Positions 17,739 through 26,796 of a DNA stretch of 64,000 bases are shown piece by piece. The notes under the pieces were generated by a model, which was given only the letters and a program-made list of their open reading frames with translations, did no database searches and was not told the origin of the DNA. Position numbers and translations under genes: made by a program. Numbering within the stretch: the first letter of the stretch is position 1; each line of letters begins with the position of its first letter. This DNA is from Bacteroidales bacterium (GTDB taxonomy: Bacteria > Bacteroidota > Bacteroidia > Bacteroidales > UBA932). Location: positions 85,706 to 149,705 of the forward strand of contig JAMPAT010000001.1 in NCBI GenBank assembly GCA_023667095.1, written 5' to 3'.

Positions 17739-19394
17739 TTATTTCTGGGCGTTATATTCGTCCTCTGATATCTTCACAAGCTCAACATCGCTGATCTGGA
17801 AGCCCATGATGCCTCCGTTAGGCATGATTGAGAGGTCAAAATACCTGTAGGCTTCAGCGTCAGCAGCAACGTCTTCAACAGGAGTGGTAACCTTTTCGCC
17901 ACCTACTGTTGTAGTGCTGGTAGAAGAATAGGCTGCCTTGTTGAAATTGAAATAGAGTTCCTTCACTTCCCACTCCGTATTTGAGACAATGAGATCCTGC
18001 CTTCCACTGTTCTGGTCTTCCTTTGGACCGATGAAATATAGTCCGTCATTTGAAGGATGGGCCGTGGTCTTGTCTGTCCTGATAAATACGGACAGCTTTG
18101 TTGCAGTAGACTCTGCTGTCTTCCTTGCTGTAACCTTGAGCTTGTAATATCCAGGCTGGAAATCAGCATAATGATGATACCTCAGGCCACTCTTGTAGAA
18201 TGAGAATCCTATGCTTGATGTCGAAGTATAGGAAATATATTTTTCTGCACCTTCAGCCACAATCTCTGCCTTGACCTGGTCTGCCTGGGTGTTGTGGACA
18301 GACATAAGCCAGCATGTCTCCTTAAGGAAAGCCGCGTTTGTAGAGTTGTGGATCAGGTTAGGAATGTCGCCAAGCTGCCTGAACGAGTCTGCGGTCAGGT
18401 CCGCAATACTGATGGAGACAAGGTCCACAGGCTTCTCCTCACCGCTTACAGGAGGAAGTTCCTCAGAAGGCTCCCATGAATCAATGCTTCCAGCCGGGAA
18501 GACAAGGCCTACCTTTCCTTCACCTATGGTAGCCTCTATCCTGCGATACCTTGCCTGGGTGTAGGTAACTCCCGGAGACTTGAACACATAGGTCCTGCCG
18601 TCTGCTCCGCCAAGGGTAACTTCAAGAAGCATCTCATCCTTTGCAACTGTCTGGGCAGGCACGATGGCGCGGTAGAGCCAGCTGTCCTCAGAAGCGGCAG
18701 GCTCGACCTTGTACATCACCACATTCCCAGCAGCAGAAGCCTCGTCAAGCACAACAGACTTTGAAAGCAGATCTATATTTGCAGAAGTCTTTACATTCCT
18801 GAGCTTTACCTGTGCAGGAGCCTCTGTAACATAGCTTCCTGAGACAAGTACCTCTACCATGGCAAAGGCATGGGAGAACTGCAGCTGCACATTTGAAACC
18901 TCACTTGCATCGACTCCTGCTGTCTCGGCAAAGAGTACATCACTGAGGTCATATCCGGTATTGGAATCATAGATACGGTTCTGGTCTGCAAGTACAGTTG
19001 CCTTCAATGAAAGGCCGTCAGCTGTCACAACATCGCTGTTGTAAGGATACCATGCATTGAAGCTGTAGGTCTGTCCGCCTGCCGCGTAGATGGCATCAGC
19101 AGAAGAAGCCTCCTTCCATTGCCCGTCACCCTGCTCCTCATATACATACTGATGCACAGGAGCAGCCCCGTTGACATAGATGCCGACCGCATCTGCATTG
19201 CGCCATGAGACATTGCGGTTTCCGTCAGCACCGTCAGATGTAGATGTCCTTGTCACAGGCATTCCGCCTACATTCATATCGAAGTGCACCTTCACACCGC
19301 CATTTGATGAAACCGGTGCATTGATTTCATCCTTGCTGCACGCTACAGCTGACATAACAGCCATTGCAGCAGCCAATTTTCCAATAGTTTTCAT
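17739..19394 (-). CDS. Fimbrillin-like lipoprotein with C-terminal binding-type domain
   Basis: A 551-residue lipoprotein (signal ends SAVAC). The first half is fimbrillin-family-like: VKVHFDMNVGG, TRTSTSDG, VSWRNADAVGIYVNG, YSFNAWYPYNS and QLQFSHAFAMVEV, an arrangement seen in FimA/Mfa-like subunits and in PUL surface proteins. After a proline-rich linker (SWEPSEELPPVSGEEKP) comes an independent beta-sandwich of about 210 residues with YADFQPGYYKLKVTARKT, resembling carbohydrate-binding modules but not assigned. The position directly upstream of SusC suggests a surface binding role rather than a pilus. Confidence 0.7.
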   Translation of the reverse strand: MKTIGKLAAAMAVMSAVACSKDEINAPVSSNGGVKVHFDMNVGGMPVTRTSTSDGADGNRNVSWRNADAVGIYVNGAAPVHQYVYEEQGDGQWKEASSADAIYAAGGQTYSFNAWYPYNSDVVTADGLSLKATVLADQNRIYDSNTGYDLSDVLFAETAGVDASEVSNVQLQFSHAFAMVEVLVSGSYVTEAPAQVKLRNVKTSANIDLLSKSVVLDEASAAGNVVMYKVEPAASEDSWLYRAIVPAQTVAKDEMLLEVTLGGADGRTYVFKSPGVTYTQARYRRIEATIGEGKVGLVFPAGSIDSWEPSEELPPVSGEEKPVDLVSISIADLTADSFRQLGDIPNLIHNSTNAAFLKETCWLMSVHNTQADQVKAEIVAEGAEKYISYTSTSSIGFSFYKSGLRYHHYADFQPGYYKLKVTARKTAESTATKLSVFIRTDKTTAHPSNDGLYFIGPKEDQNSGRQDLIVSNTEWEVKELYFNFNKAAYSSTSTTTVGGEKVTTPVEDVAADAEAYRYFDLSIMPNGGIMGFQISDVELVKISEDEYNAQK

Positions 19395-19417
19395 GTTATC
19401 TATATTTATGAGTTTAA

Positions 19418-20341
19418 TTACTTAACTTCCTCTCCATCAACATCTACGGAGCCATCCCACTCCCATCCTGCAATCGGGGCGGAAGATGTGGTGACATCAA
19501 GGCCTGACTTTCCGACAGTTATGTCGAAGACATATTCCATTCCCCTTGCAAAGGCCGGCACATAGTCAGCAACATTGCAAGTGCGTGGCGTGTTCTCTCC
19601 ACTGAGATATATCTTTATGGCGTAGCCATTGGTATCCGAATGCGGAATGGCCAGCATTGCCAATGTCCTTGCATCCCCGGAGGCACCGGCCGTCATGCTC
19701 ACCTCTGCCCTGCTATCCTCCACAGCTGTAAAATGGCACGCAACTACATCGAAATTACCTACGGTATGGATGCCGTTCATCCTTGAAGTTGCTCCCTGGA
19801 CCTGTCCTGAATTGATACCGTCACCCTCATGAAGGCGCAGCACAATCCTGCTCAGTGCCGGTGCAAGGCGCAGATTAGCCGTCCTGCTGTCCCTGTCAAG
19901 GCCACGGGCCCGTGCATATAGCAATGTCCTGGAATTCACTTTGGACTGGTCAGCTACGGACAATGGAAAATATCCGTCAAAATTCTCCTTATACGGGAAA
20001 TAGGCCGAGACATCCCATTTGTCTTCACCCTCCAGAGGGAAATAAGGGATGGCTTCGATATTGTCCGGCTGGAAATAGTCGTCATGCATTCCGTAGGTAG
20101 CCTTGTAACCGAGATTTGAATATTCTTTTGGAGGCATTTCAGAAGCCCTGGACATATAGACACCTATATGCTCACTTTTGCTGAGCATGTCTGCGTCCGT
20201 CTGTCCATAGTCATAGATGCGCCCCGCCACCAGCAGAGGATATGCTTTCGGATTCTCTGCCTGCATTTCTTCCTGGGGTTCACAGGATGCCGACATGGCG
20301 CAGGCCAGGATAATAGGAATGAATCTGTGTCTTGAAATCAT
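19418..20341 (-). CDS. Fimbrillin-family lipoprotein
   Basis: A 307-residue lipoprotein (start ATG 20341; signal ends MSASC). Seen: the fimbrillin pattern EHIGVYMSRAS, DKWDVSAYFPYKENFDGYFP, then NLRLAPALSRIVLRL and MEYVFDITVGKSGL near the end. It is the first gene of the PUL 1 transcription unit and partners the similar protein downstream. Such proteins occur both as pilus subunits and as surface adhesins encoded in PULs; no chaperone or anchor gene is nearby, so the latter is more likely. Confidence 0.75.
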   Translation of the reverse strand: MISRHRFIPIILACAMSASCEPQEEMQAENPKAYPLLVAGRIYDYGQTDADMLSKSEHIGVYMSRASEMPPKEYSNLGYKATYGMHDDYFQPDNIEAIPYFPLEGEDKWDVSAYFPYKENFDGYFPLSVADQSKVNSRTLLYARARGLDRDSRTANLRLAPALSRIVLRLHEGDGINSGQVQGATSRMNGIHTVGNFDVVACHFTAVEDSRAEVSMTAGASGDARTLAMLAIPHSDTNGYAIKIYLSGENTPRTCNVADYVPAFARGMEYVFDITVGKSGLDVTTSSAPIAGWEWDGSVDVDGEEVK

Positions 20342-20511
20342 GCGGCAATAAATTTTGTGCTGCAAATATTGCAATCAATCCTGCACTGGCGGTGGCCTGC
20401 CCATACATTATATATATCACTGGCGTACATCTGCCTCAAAATCACAGGTTCTGTACTCACACGGCACCTATATGTACGTGGAGCGCACATTGGAGTTTTT
20501 CAGGGATGACT

Positions 20512-20557
20512 AAATAACATCGGCTACAACTGGGTTACGTTGTAGCCGATGTTATTT
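20512..20557. terminator. Strong hairpin between PUL 1 and the DUF1573 remnant
   Basis: AAATAACATCGGCTACAAC (20512-20530) pairs perfectly over 19 bp with the arm at 20539-20557, with an 8-nt loop. The flanking T runs are short, but the hairpin lies downstream of the minus-strand gene ending at 20589 and is a plausible terminator for it. Confidence 0.65.
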
Positions 20558-20588
20558 ATGTTGAAGTTCCTCAAATTCTATCTTTACA

Positions 20589-20846
20589 TTAAAACCCGTC
20601 AGCATCAAAACTTACTGACGATATTGGCTGGGAAACTTTTTCAATTTCACAAAAAGTCACCTTGAAGGAGTCTCCTTCTTTCAAGGTTTCTCTAAGCCAT
20701 TTGTAACGTTTTCTATCGGATTCATCACGTCCTCCGACATCGATATGCCCTTCTCCGTGAACATAATCTGCAATAATGGATATTATTCCATTCCTGACAG
20801 CGACAGCAACACTTTTCCCGTCTTTTTCAATTAGAAATCCTTTCAT
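20589..20846 (-). CDS. Small hypothetical protein
   Basis: An 85-residue protein I do not recognise. It begins MKGFLIEKDGKSVAVAVRNG, has a His/Gly-rich centre (HGEGHIDVGGRDES), then KWLRETLKEGDSFKVTFCEI and an acidic C-terminus. The pattern suggests a small alpha/beta cytoplasmic protein. The ATG is four bases after the stop of the DUF1573 remnant (20851), so it was probably coupled to that gene when it was intact. Base composition is more AT-rich than in the neighbouring PUL. Confidence 0.6.
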   Translation of the reverse strand: MKGFLIEKDGKSVAVAVRNGIISIIADYVHGEGHIDVGGRDESDRKRYKWLRETLKEGDSFKVTFCEIEKVSQPISSVSFDADGF

Positions 20847-20850
20847 AAAT

Positions 20851-21006
20851 TTAATCTTGATTTTTTACATTTGCTACAATTGATATCTGTTTTATATTAT
20901 CTGGATATGAATTTGATATAATCATAATCTCCCTTGATATTACCCCGATGTCATCTGGAGTAAAAATAAATCCAATCGTACATGTTTCACCTGGCAGTAA
21001 ATCGGT
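20851..21006 (-). pseudogene. C-terminal remnant of a DUF1573 protein
   Basis: On the minus strand a 51-codon frame with no start reads LLPGETCTIGFIFTPDDIGV, then SREIMIISNSYPDN and a final beta strand. This is the pattern of the last half of a DUF1573 (Ig-like) domain. Two stop codons lie immediately upstream at 21007-21012, and no continuation is found in other frames. I read it as the 3' end of a decayed gene. Confidence 0.6.
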
Positions 21007-21447
21007 TTATTACATTTTATGTGTTTAATATCTCTGCTATGATTATTAAATGCAAATTAAGAGTATTTCATACATATGTAGAGTTGGCATTTGTACAAAA
21101 ATAGTTTGATTTTATACATTTCAAACCAGCCTTTAAAAAAGGGAAATATGTATCCTGTCAATTGTGAGTTTTTTGAATCAACGTAATGCCTAGTTTTGAC
21201 AGTACAGTTCCGCCTGGACATTATATTTGAACTGTCAGATTAAACCAACAGCTCTCAGCATATGACAATTTTATATAACACACTAATTATTAATTATATA
21301 TAAGCATATAATTCGCAGCAAAAGCAGTGAATCATTCTTAGTTTTGAGAGAATATAAAGGTTGTGAGCCTGTTCAAATACGGATTGGCCTACATAGCAGA
21401 ATGCCTGCAAAACACGATGCACCATATCTCATAGATATTTTCAAATT
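21007..21447. other. AT-rich gene-free stretch upstream of the hybrid sensor
   Basis: No gene of recognisable family. A minus-strand frame of about 55 codons from the ATG near 21218 has no domain pattern and is probably chance. The low GC contrasts with the flanking genes and fits a decayed locus. Confidence 0.4.
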
Positions 21448-21481
21448 TTTGTCTTATACTTAGGGATTTTATATAAATTTG
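21448..21481 (+). promoter_or_regulatory. Promoter of the hybrid two-component sensor
   Basis: TTTG at 21448-21451 and TAAATTTG at 21474-21481 with a 22-bp spacer fit the -33/-7 consensus. The start codon follows at 21502, leaving a very short leader. Confidence 0.75.
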
Positions 21482-21501
21482 CCTGCCAAAATTCACTACA
21501 G

Positions 21502-24500
21502 ATGACCACTTTGAGATATATGATATATACAATAGTCCTGTCTATATGTGCAGTCTCATCGGCCTGGGGAATAAATTTCAGGCAATTCACCTCTGACGAC
21601 GGACTTTCTGACAATGCTGTCCTGTGCATATACCAGGATGAAAACGGCTCCATCTGGTTCGGGACAAGGAACGGGCTGAACAGGTACAGCGGAAACGGAT
21701 TTGAAATCTACAGGAACCGCAAAGGCGATCCTGAAAGCCTCCAGTACAACAGCATCCAGGGATTGGCCGGTGACGGGAATGGGAAGATATATATAATGGC
21801 CTCAGGAATCTCGGAACTGGACATAAGGACTGAAAAGTTCAGGACAATAATGCCACAGGCAGCCGATGCCATCTGCTGGCACAAAGGACTATACGCCGCG
21901 GTCGGGAGAAAAGTCATGAAATATGACGGGGAGAGTTTTTCTGTCCTGCAGGAACTACCGTCAGAAGCAGTAAAGATAACTGCACTCGGGGCAGACGACA
22001 GCATGATTCTTATCGGGACAGAAAGTTCCGGGCTCTTCATCCTTGACGCTGACGGTCTGAGGAACATCGTCCCAAAAGGAAAAATCACATCATTTTTCAA
22101 GGACAGGGACGGAAAATGGTGGATAGGGAGCTGGAATGAGGGCCTATACATATTGGATAAGGGAAAACTGACCAATATAAGGCATCAGGACGGAGTACAG
22201 GAAAGCCTTAGCTCTGATTTTGTACGATGCTTCTGCCAGGCAAGGGACGGAAGCATCTGGATTGGCACATTCAACGGCATCAATATCTACAACCAGGCAG
22301 ATGGAACGTTCAGCCATTATTCAGACAAGAACGGCAAGACCGGGTATTCTTCTGTATGGAGCCTCATCTGCGACCACCAGGGAAGCATCTGGGCAGGCAC
22401 ATATTTCGACGGAATCTACCATAGCGACATAGGACAGGATATTTTCAGCTACTGGAAGGCATCTGATGTTGAAAGCCATGGACTAAGCTCCGGACTGGTG
22501 AGCCGGTTCACTGAAGACGGTGATGGCAACATCTGGATAGCCACGGACGGTGGCGGCATAGACAGGTTTGACCCTGCAAGCCAGGAATTCAAGTGGTTCA
22601 GACATTCTTCTTCCGGAAATTCCATCTCACATGACAATGTCACTTGCCTCCATTATGACACAGGGAACAACCGTCTCTGGGCAGGCACACATCTCGGAGG
22701 ACTCAACAGGCTGGATATCAGCACAGGAGCATTCACGCATTACGGACACCGGGAAGATTCCGAACATTCCCTCAATTCCGATGTAATCAGGGACATCATA
22801 TCTTTCGGAGACGGGCTGCTCATAGCCACAGACAAGGGAATATGCTCATTCTCCCCGTCAACCGGGAAAGCGGAAAGGCTGTTCACATCAGGCCGGGACA
22901 GGATAACATACGCCAACGGGCTGACAATGGACGCTGAAGGAAATGTATGGATATACGGAGGCGGATATGGAGCATTCAGATACAATCCAGGCAGCGGACA
23001 GCTCACAAGCTACAGGCACAATGACACTGTCGCAAACGGCCTGGGCAGCAACTCCGTAAACCATATATACAGGGACAGACGCGGCAGGCTCTGGTTCTGC
23101 AGCAACAAGAGCGGCATAGACCTGTACCGTCAGGAAAGCGATGACTTCCAGAATTTTGACAAGGAGACAAACGGACTTGCCAGCAACTGTGTGTACAATG
23201 CTGTAGAGCTTCCCTCCGGCAGGCTGCTGTTTACAACTGACTCAGGATTCTCAATCCTTGATGAAGAATCCTGCACCTTCACAAACTATGACAGGAAAAA
23301 CGGGATGCCCCTTGCCTCCATCAACGAAAAGGCACTTTTCATAAGCCATGACGGCAGCGTATTCATCGGAGGAAGCAATGGATTCATCTCTTTCCGTGAG
23401 GAGGAGTGCGGATACACACCGGAAAACTACAGTATCTCGCCTTTCAGGCTGACAATACACGGCAAGACAATAGTTCCAGGAGGTGATGACGGCATTCTCA
23501 AGGAAGACATCAGGGACACAAGGAAGCTTGTACTGAAGCCTGAGCAGACAATGTTCAGCATCGAATATGTCACATCAGACTATATTTCCGACGACGAGAA
23601 GAACCTCGAATATTTCATGTCCGGGCTGTCAAAAGAGTTCACAAGCATGGAGAGAGGCCCCATAATCTCATTCACAGGACTGAATCCAGGAAAATACACT
23701 CTCACTGTACGTCCAAGGAACAACTGGGCACAGACTGCATCAAGCAGCATAGACATTGTCGTGCCCCCGCCTTTCTACATGTCATGGTGGGCGATTCTGC
23801 TATATGTCATTGCCGGGGCAGCCATAGTATATTTCAGCATAAGGCAGTACAAGGCACATGTACACCTCGTGGAGGCATTGAAATACGAGCAGAAGAGGAT
23901 AGAGGATGTCGAAGAGCTGAACAGGGCCAAAATAAGATTCTTCACCAACATCTCACACGAATTCCGCACCCCGCTGACACTAATAAACGGCAATATGGAA
24001 ATGCTCCTTCAGCTCAGGTCATTCTCCCCTGCCGTCTACAACAAGCTTCTGGGCGTCTACAAGAACGGGCAGCAGCTCAACGAGCTTATAACGGAACTTC
24101 TGGATTTCAGCAAGCTGGAGTCCGGACATATGAAAATCCGTGTCAGTGAGCACAACATAGTCAAGTCTGTATATGAGAACTATCTGCTGTTCAAGGAATA
24201 TGCTGCACACAGGAAGATATCTTTCGACTTCATAAAGACGGACGATACCATAAATGTACACTATGACTCCAGACAAATGCAGAAGGTGCTGAACAACCTG
24301 CTGTCCAATGCATTCAAGCATACTCCGGAAGGAGGAAGGATTTCCCTGGTTGTCAGGAAAGACAACGACATTGCTGTCCTGGAGGTCAAGGACAGCGGCC
24401 CAGGCATATCTCCGGAAGACATAGACAATATATTCAACCGGTTCTACCAGAGCCAGTACCAGAATTCCCCGACATATACGGGCACAGGTATCGGGCTGTC

Positions 24501-25482
24501 GCTGACCAAAGGCATTGTCGAGCTGCACCACGGCAGGATAGATGTCTACAGCAAGCCAGGAGAAGGGGCGACATTCAGGGTATTCCTCAGATGCGGTACG
24601 GAACATTTCACACAGGAAGAGCTTGCAGAAGGACAGGAAGACATAAGACAGGATTCCTTCAAGGAAATTGAAGCTTCTACGCCTGCAGACGTCATGGAGA
24701 CAGCGGATGTGTCGGCAGAAAAATCCTTGAAATTGCTTATAGCTGAGGACAATGCAGAACTTCGCGAAATGCTCAGGAAAATATTTGAGCCAGTCTATGC
24801 GACCATTGCTGTGGAGGACGGCAGACAGGCATGGGAAAGCATACAGAAAGAGATGCCTGACATAGTGGTAAGCGATGTCATAATGCCCGGAATGTCAGGA
24901 ACAGACCTCTGCAGGAACATCAAGAACAATATGGAGACCTGCCATATACCTGTTGTACTGCTTACCGCGAAGAGCACTGTAAGCCAGAATCTTGAGGGGC
25001 TGTACTCAGGAGCAGACGACTATATCAGCAAGCCGTTCAACATCAACATCCTGCTTGCAAGATGCAACAACCTGGTCAACAACAGGGTGATGCTGTACGA
25101 GAAATTCAGCAGGAAAGTCCAGGCAAGCCCCCAGATACTTGCGACCAACCCTCTGGACAAAAAGCTGATGGACATGGTCATGAAATCCATTGACGAGCAT
25201 ATTGACAATACAGAATTCAATGTTGACCGTCTTGCTGCGGAAACAGGGGTGTCAAGGACCAAGCTGTTCTCAAAGCTTAAGGCCATAACAGGGATGACAC
25301 CGGCAGACTTCATACTGACTGTACGCCTCAAGAAGGCAGCCGTAATGCTGAAAGAGAATCCGGAACTGAACATCTCTGAAATCTCCGACAGGCTCGGTTT
25401 CTCGTCCCCTCGCCAGTTCAGCAAATTCTTCAAGGAAAAGTACGGCATCATCCCGCAGGAGTACCGTAAAGGCGGCATATAG
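21502..25482 (+). CDS. Hybrid two-component system sensor/AraC regulator (HTCS)
   Basis: A 1326-residue one-protein signalling system. Order: signal peptide (1-23); periplasmic Reg_prop beta-propeller repeats (about 25-650, with repeated GSIWFGT / GLNR motifs); Y_Y_Y domain (about 690-755); membrane helix near 763-785 (WWAILLYVIAGAAIVYF); HisKA with FFTNISHEFRTP, phospho-acceptor H819; HATPase with NNLLSNAFKHT and DSGPGIS; receiver with phospho-acceptor D1125 (VVSDVIMPGMSG); AraC-type helix-turn-helix in the last 100 residues (NISEISDRLGFSSPRQFSKF). It senses an oligosaccharide in the periplasm and activates a PUL. It is divergent from PUL 1, the likeliest target by position; the downstream glycosidase is on the same strand. 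Confidence 0.96.
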   Translation: MTTLRYMIYTIVLSICAVSSAWGINFRQFTSDDGLSDNAVLCIYQDENGSIWFGTRNGLNRYSGNGFEIYRNRKGDPESLQYNSIQGLAGDGNGKIYIMASGISELDIRTEKFRTIMPQAADAICWHKGLYAAVGRKVMKYDGESFSVLQELPSEAVKITALGADDSMILIGTESSGLFILDADGLRNIVPKGKITSFFKDRDGKWWIGSWNEGLYILDKGKLTNIRHQDGVQESLSSDFVRCFCQARDGSIWIGTFNGINIYNQADGTFSHYSDKNGKTGYSSVWSLICDHQGSIWAGTYFDGIYHSDIGQDIFSYWKASDVESHGLSSGLVSRFTEDGDGNIWIATDGGGIDRFDPASQEFKWFRHSSSGNSISHDNVTCLHYDTGNNRLWAGTHLGGLNRLDISTGAFTHYGHREDSEHSLNSDVIRDIISFGDGLLIATDKGICSFSPSTGKAERLFTSGRDRITYANGLTMDAEGNVWIYGGGYGAFRYNPGSGQLTSYRHNDTVANGLGSNSVNHIYRDRRGRLWFCSNKSGIDLYRQESDDFQNFDKETNGLASNCVYNAVELPSGRLLFTTDSGFSILDEESCTFTNYDRKNGMPLASINEKALFISHDGSVFIGGSNGFISFREEECGYTPENYSISPFRLTIHGKTIVPGGDDGILKEDIRDTRKLVLKPEQTMFSIEYVTSDYISDDEKNLEYFMSGLSKEFTSMERGPIISFTGLNPGKYTLTVRPRNNWAQTASSSIDIVVPPPFYMSWWAILLYVIAGAAIVYFSIRQYKAHVHLVEALKYEQKRIEDVEELNRAKIRFFTNISHEFRTPLTLINGNMEMLLQLRSFSPAVYNKLLGVYKNGQQLNELITELLDFSKLESGHMKIRVSEHNIVKSVYENYLLFKEYAAHRKISFDFIKTDDTINVHYDSRQMQKVLNNLLSNAFKHTPEGGRISLVVRKDNDIAVLEVKDSGPGISPEDIDNIFNRFYQSQYQNSPTYTGTGIGLSLTKGIVELHHGRIDVYSKPGEGATFRVFLRCGTEHFTQEELAEGQEDIRQDSFKEIEASTPADVMETADVSAEKSLKLLIAEDNAELREMLRKIFEPVYATIAVEDGRQAWESIQKEMPDIVVSDVIMPGMSGTDLCRNIKNNMETCHIPVVLLTAKSTVSQNLEGLYSGADDYISKPFNINILLARCNNLVNNRVMLYEKFSRKVQASPQILATNPLDKKLMDMVMKSIDEHIDNTEFNVDRLAAETGVSRTKLFSKLKAITGMTPADFILTVRLKKAAVMLKENPELNISEISDRLGFSSPRQFSKFFKEKYGIIPQEYRKGGI

Positions 25483-25638
25483 TGCGGATATGTACCCATT
25501 GAGCACATTTACTGTACCTGCAGGGCATATATATAAGGATATTTATCGTTTAATTTGCAAAGAGCTGCCTGCTACCGGTCCAGCGGCCTTGAAGCCGTGG
25601 AGACACGGTACCGGCAGCATAGCAAAATCAATGACAAT

Positions 25639-26772
25639 ATGAAGAAATACCTTTTGATTCCAGCCCTCCTGACGGCAGCACTCACACTGAATGCCCAGAA
25701 GATAGAAAACCTTATAGAACTCAAGGAAAAGTCCGGAAACTGTCTTTTCCATAATCTCGGAAAAGCTCCGCTGGCCCCAGCCTTTGAATCCGAAGGCTAC
25801 TGGACATGGGGAAGCTCTGTCATAAAGGCAGAGGACGGGAAATACCACATGTACGTCTCACGCTTTCCAAAGTCACTCCCCTTCCATCCTGGCTGGATGG
25901 TGGCTTCGGAGATAGTCCACGCCGTATCTGATACTCCGGAAGGGCCATACACTTTCTGCGATGTGGCATTGCCGACGCGGGGTGCCCAGTACTGGGACGG
26001 GAGGTCTACACACAATCCGAGAATACTCAGATACAATGGAAAATACTGCCTGATATACATGGGTTCCACCCATCCTTTCGAAGACCCCACCTACGATGCC
26101 TTGACACTGGACAGCAAATGGTGCATCGTGGGGCGAGCAGGCAAACGTATCGGGCTTGCGGTCTCGGATTCGCCATACGGGCCATGGGAACGCCTTGACA
26201 CACCTATCCTCAACACCGAACCGAACACATTCTACAGCTATTTCACCTCCAACCCGACTCCTGTCATCCAGGAAGACGGTTCTGTCATGATGATTTTCAA
26301 GGGCCGCGCCCACCTCGAAGACGGGAAATATTCAGGCATGGCACTCGGTGTGGCCACAGCCCCTTCAATAGAAGGCCCGTACACTGTCCAAAATGACAGG
26401 CAGCCGATACTCCAGATAAGCGGTACCAAGGAAGCTGAAGAGGATCCTTTCCTCTGGAAAGACAGCAAAGGCTACCATATAATCTTCAAGGACCACAAAG
26501 GCCTGTACACTGGCGAGAAAGGCGGTGGAGTCATGGCGCATTCCAAAGACGGCATCAGATGGAAAGTCAACAAGTCACCGAAAGCATATTCACGTACAGT
26601 GGAATGGGAAGACGGTTCCGTGGAAATGCAGGGCCAGCTGGAGCGTCCATTCATCCTCTTCGACGGAAATGGCAACATGACACATATATTCTTCGCCACA
26701 ATGGACGGCCCCGGCGGCTTCGAGAACTGCACCCGCTCATGGAATATGGTGATACCCCTGACGGTGCAGTAA
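25639..26772 (+). CDS. Five-bladed beta-propeller glycoside hydrolase-like protein
   Basis: A 377-residue secreted protein (signal MKKYLLIPALLTAALTLNAQ) with the GH43/GH32/GH117-type propeller pattern: EGYWTWGSSVIKAEDGKYHM, SDTPEGPYTF, STHNPRILRYNGKYCLIYMG, SDSPYGPWERLDTPIL, TSNPTPVIQEDGSVMMIFKG and EEDPFLWKDSKGYHIIF. The acidic residues in blades 2-5 are compatible with a hydrolase, but the family within this fold is not certain. The start at 25639 is set by the signal peptide. It follows the HTCS by 156 bp and could be cotranscribed or separately controlled by it. It converges with PUL 2. Confidence 0.75.
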   Translation: MKKYLLIPALLTAALTLNAQKIENLIELKEKSGNCLFHNLGKAPLAPAFESEGYWTWGSSVIKAEDGKYHMYVSRFPKSLPFHPGWMVASEIVHAVSDTPEGPYTFCDVALPTRGAQYWDGRSTHNPRILRYNGKYCLIYMGSTHPFEDPTYDALTLDSKWCIVGRAGKRIGLAVSDSPYGPWERLDTPILNTEPNTFYSYFTSNPTPVIQEDGSVMMIFKGRAHLEDGKYSGMALGVATAPSIEGPYTVQNDRQPILQISGTKEAEEDPFLWKDSKGYHIIFKDHKGLYTGEKGGGVMAHSKDGIRWKVNKSPKAYSRTVEWEDGSVEMQGQLERPFILFDGNGNMTHIFFATMDGPGGFENCTRSWNMVIPLTVQ

Positions 26773-26796
26773 CTATCCGAAGCTGTGCCCTACATG

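Noticed and set aside
20437..20450. CACAGGTTCTGTAC also found near 35789 as a shared regulatory motif
   Set aside because: A 14-bp match in two intergenic spots without matching position relative to genes; also similar to coding sequence elsewhere, so likely chance.
21044..21220. Possible small minus-strand gene upstream of the DUF1573 remnant
   Set aside because: About 55 codons with no recognisable pattern in AT-rich DNA; indistinguishable from chance.
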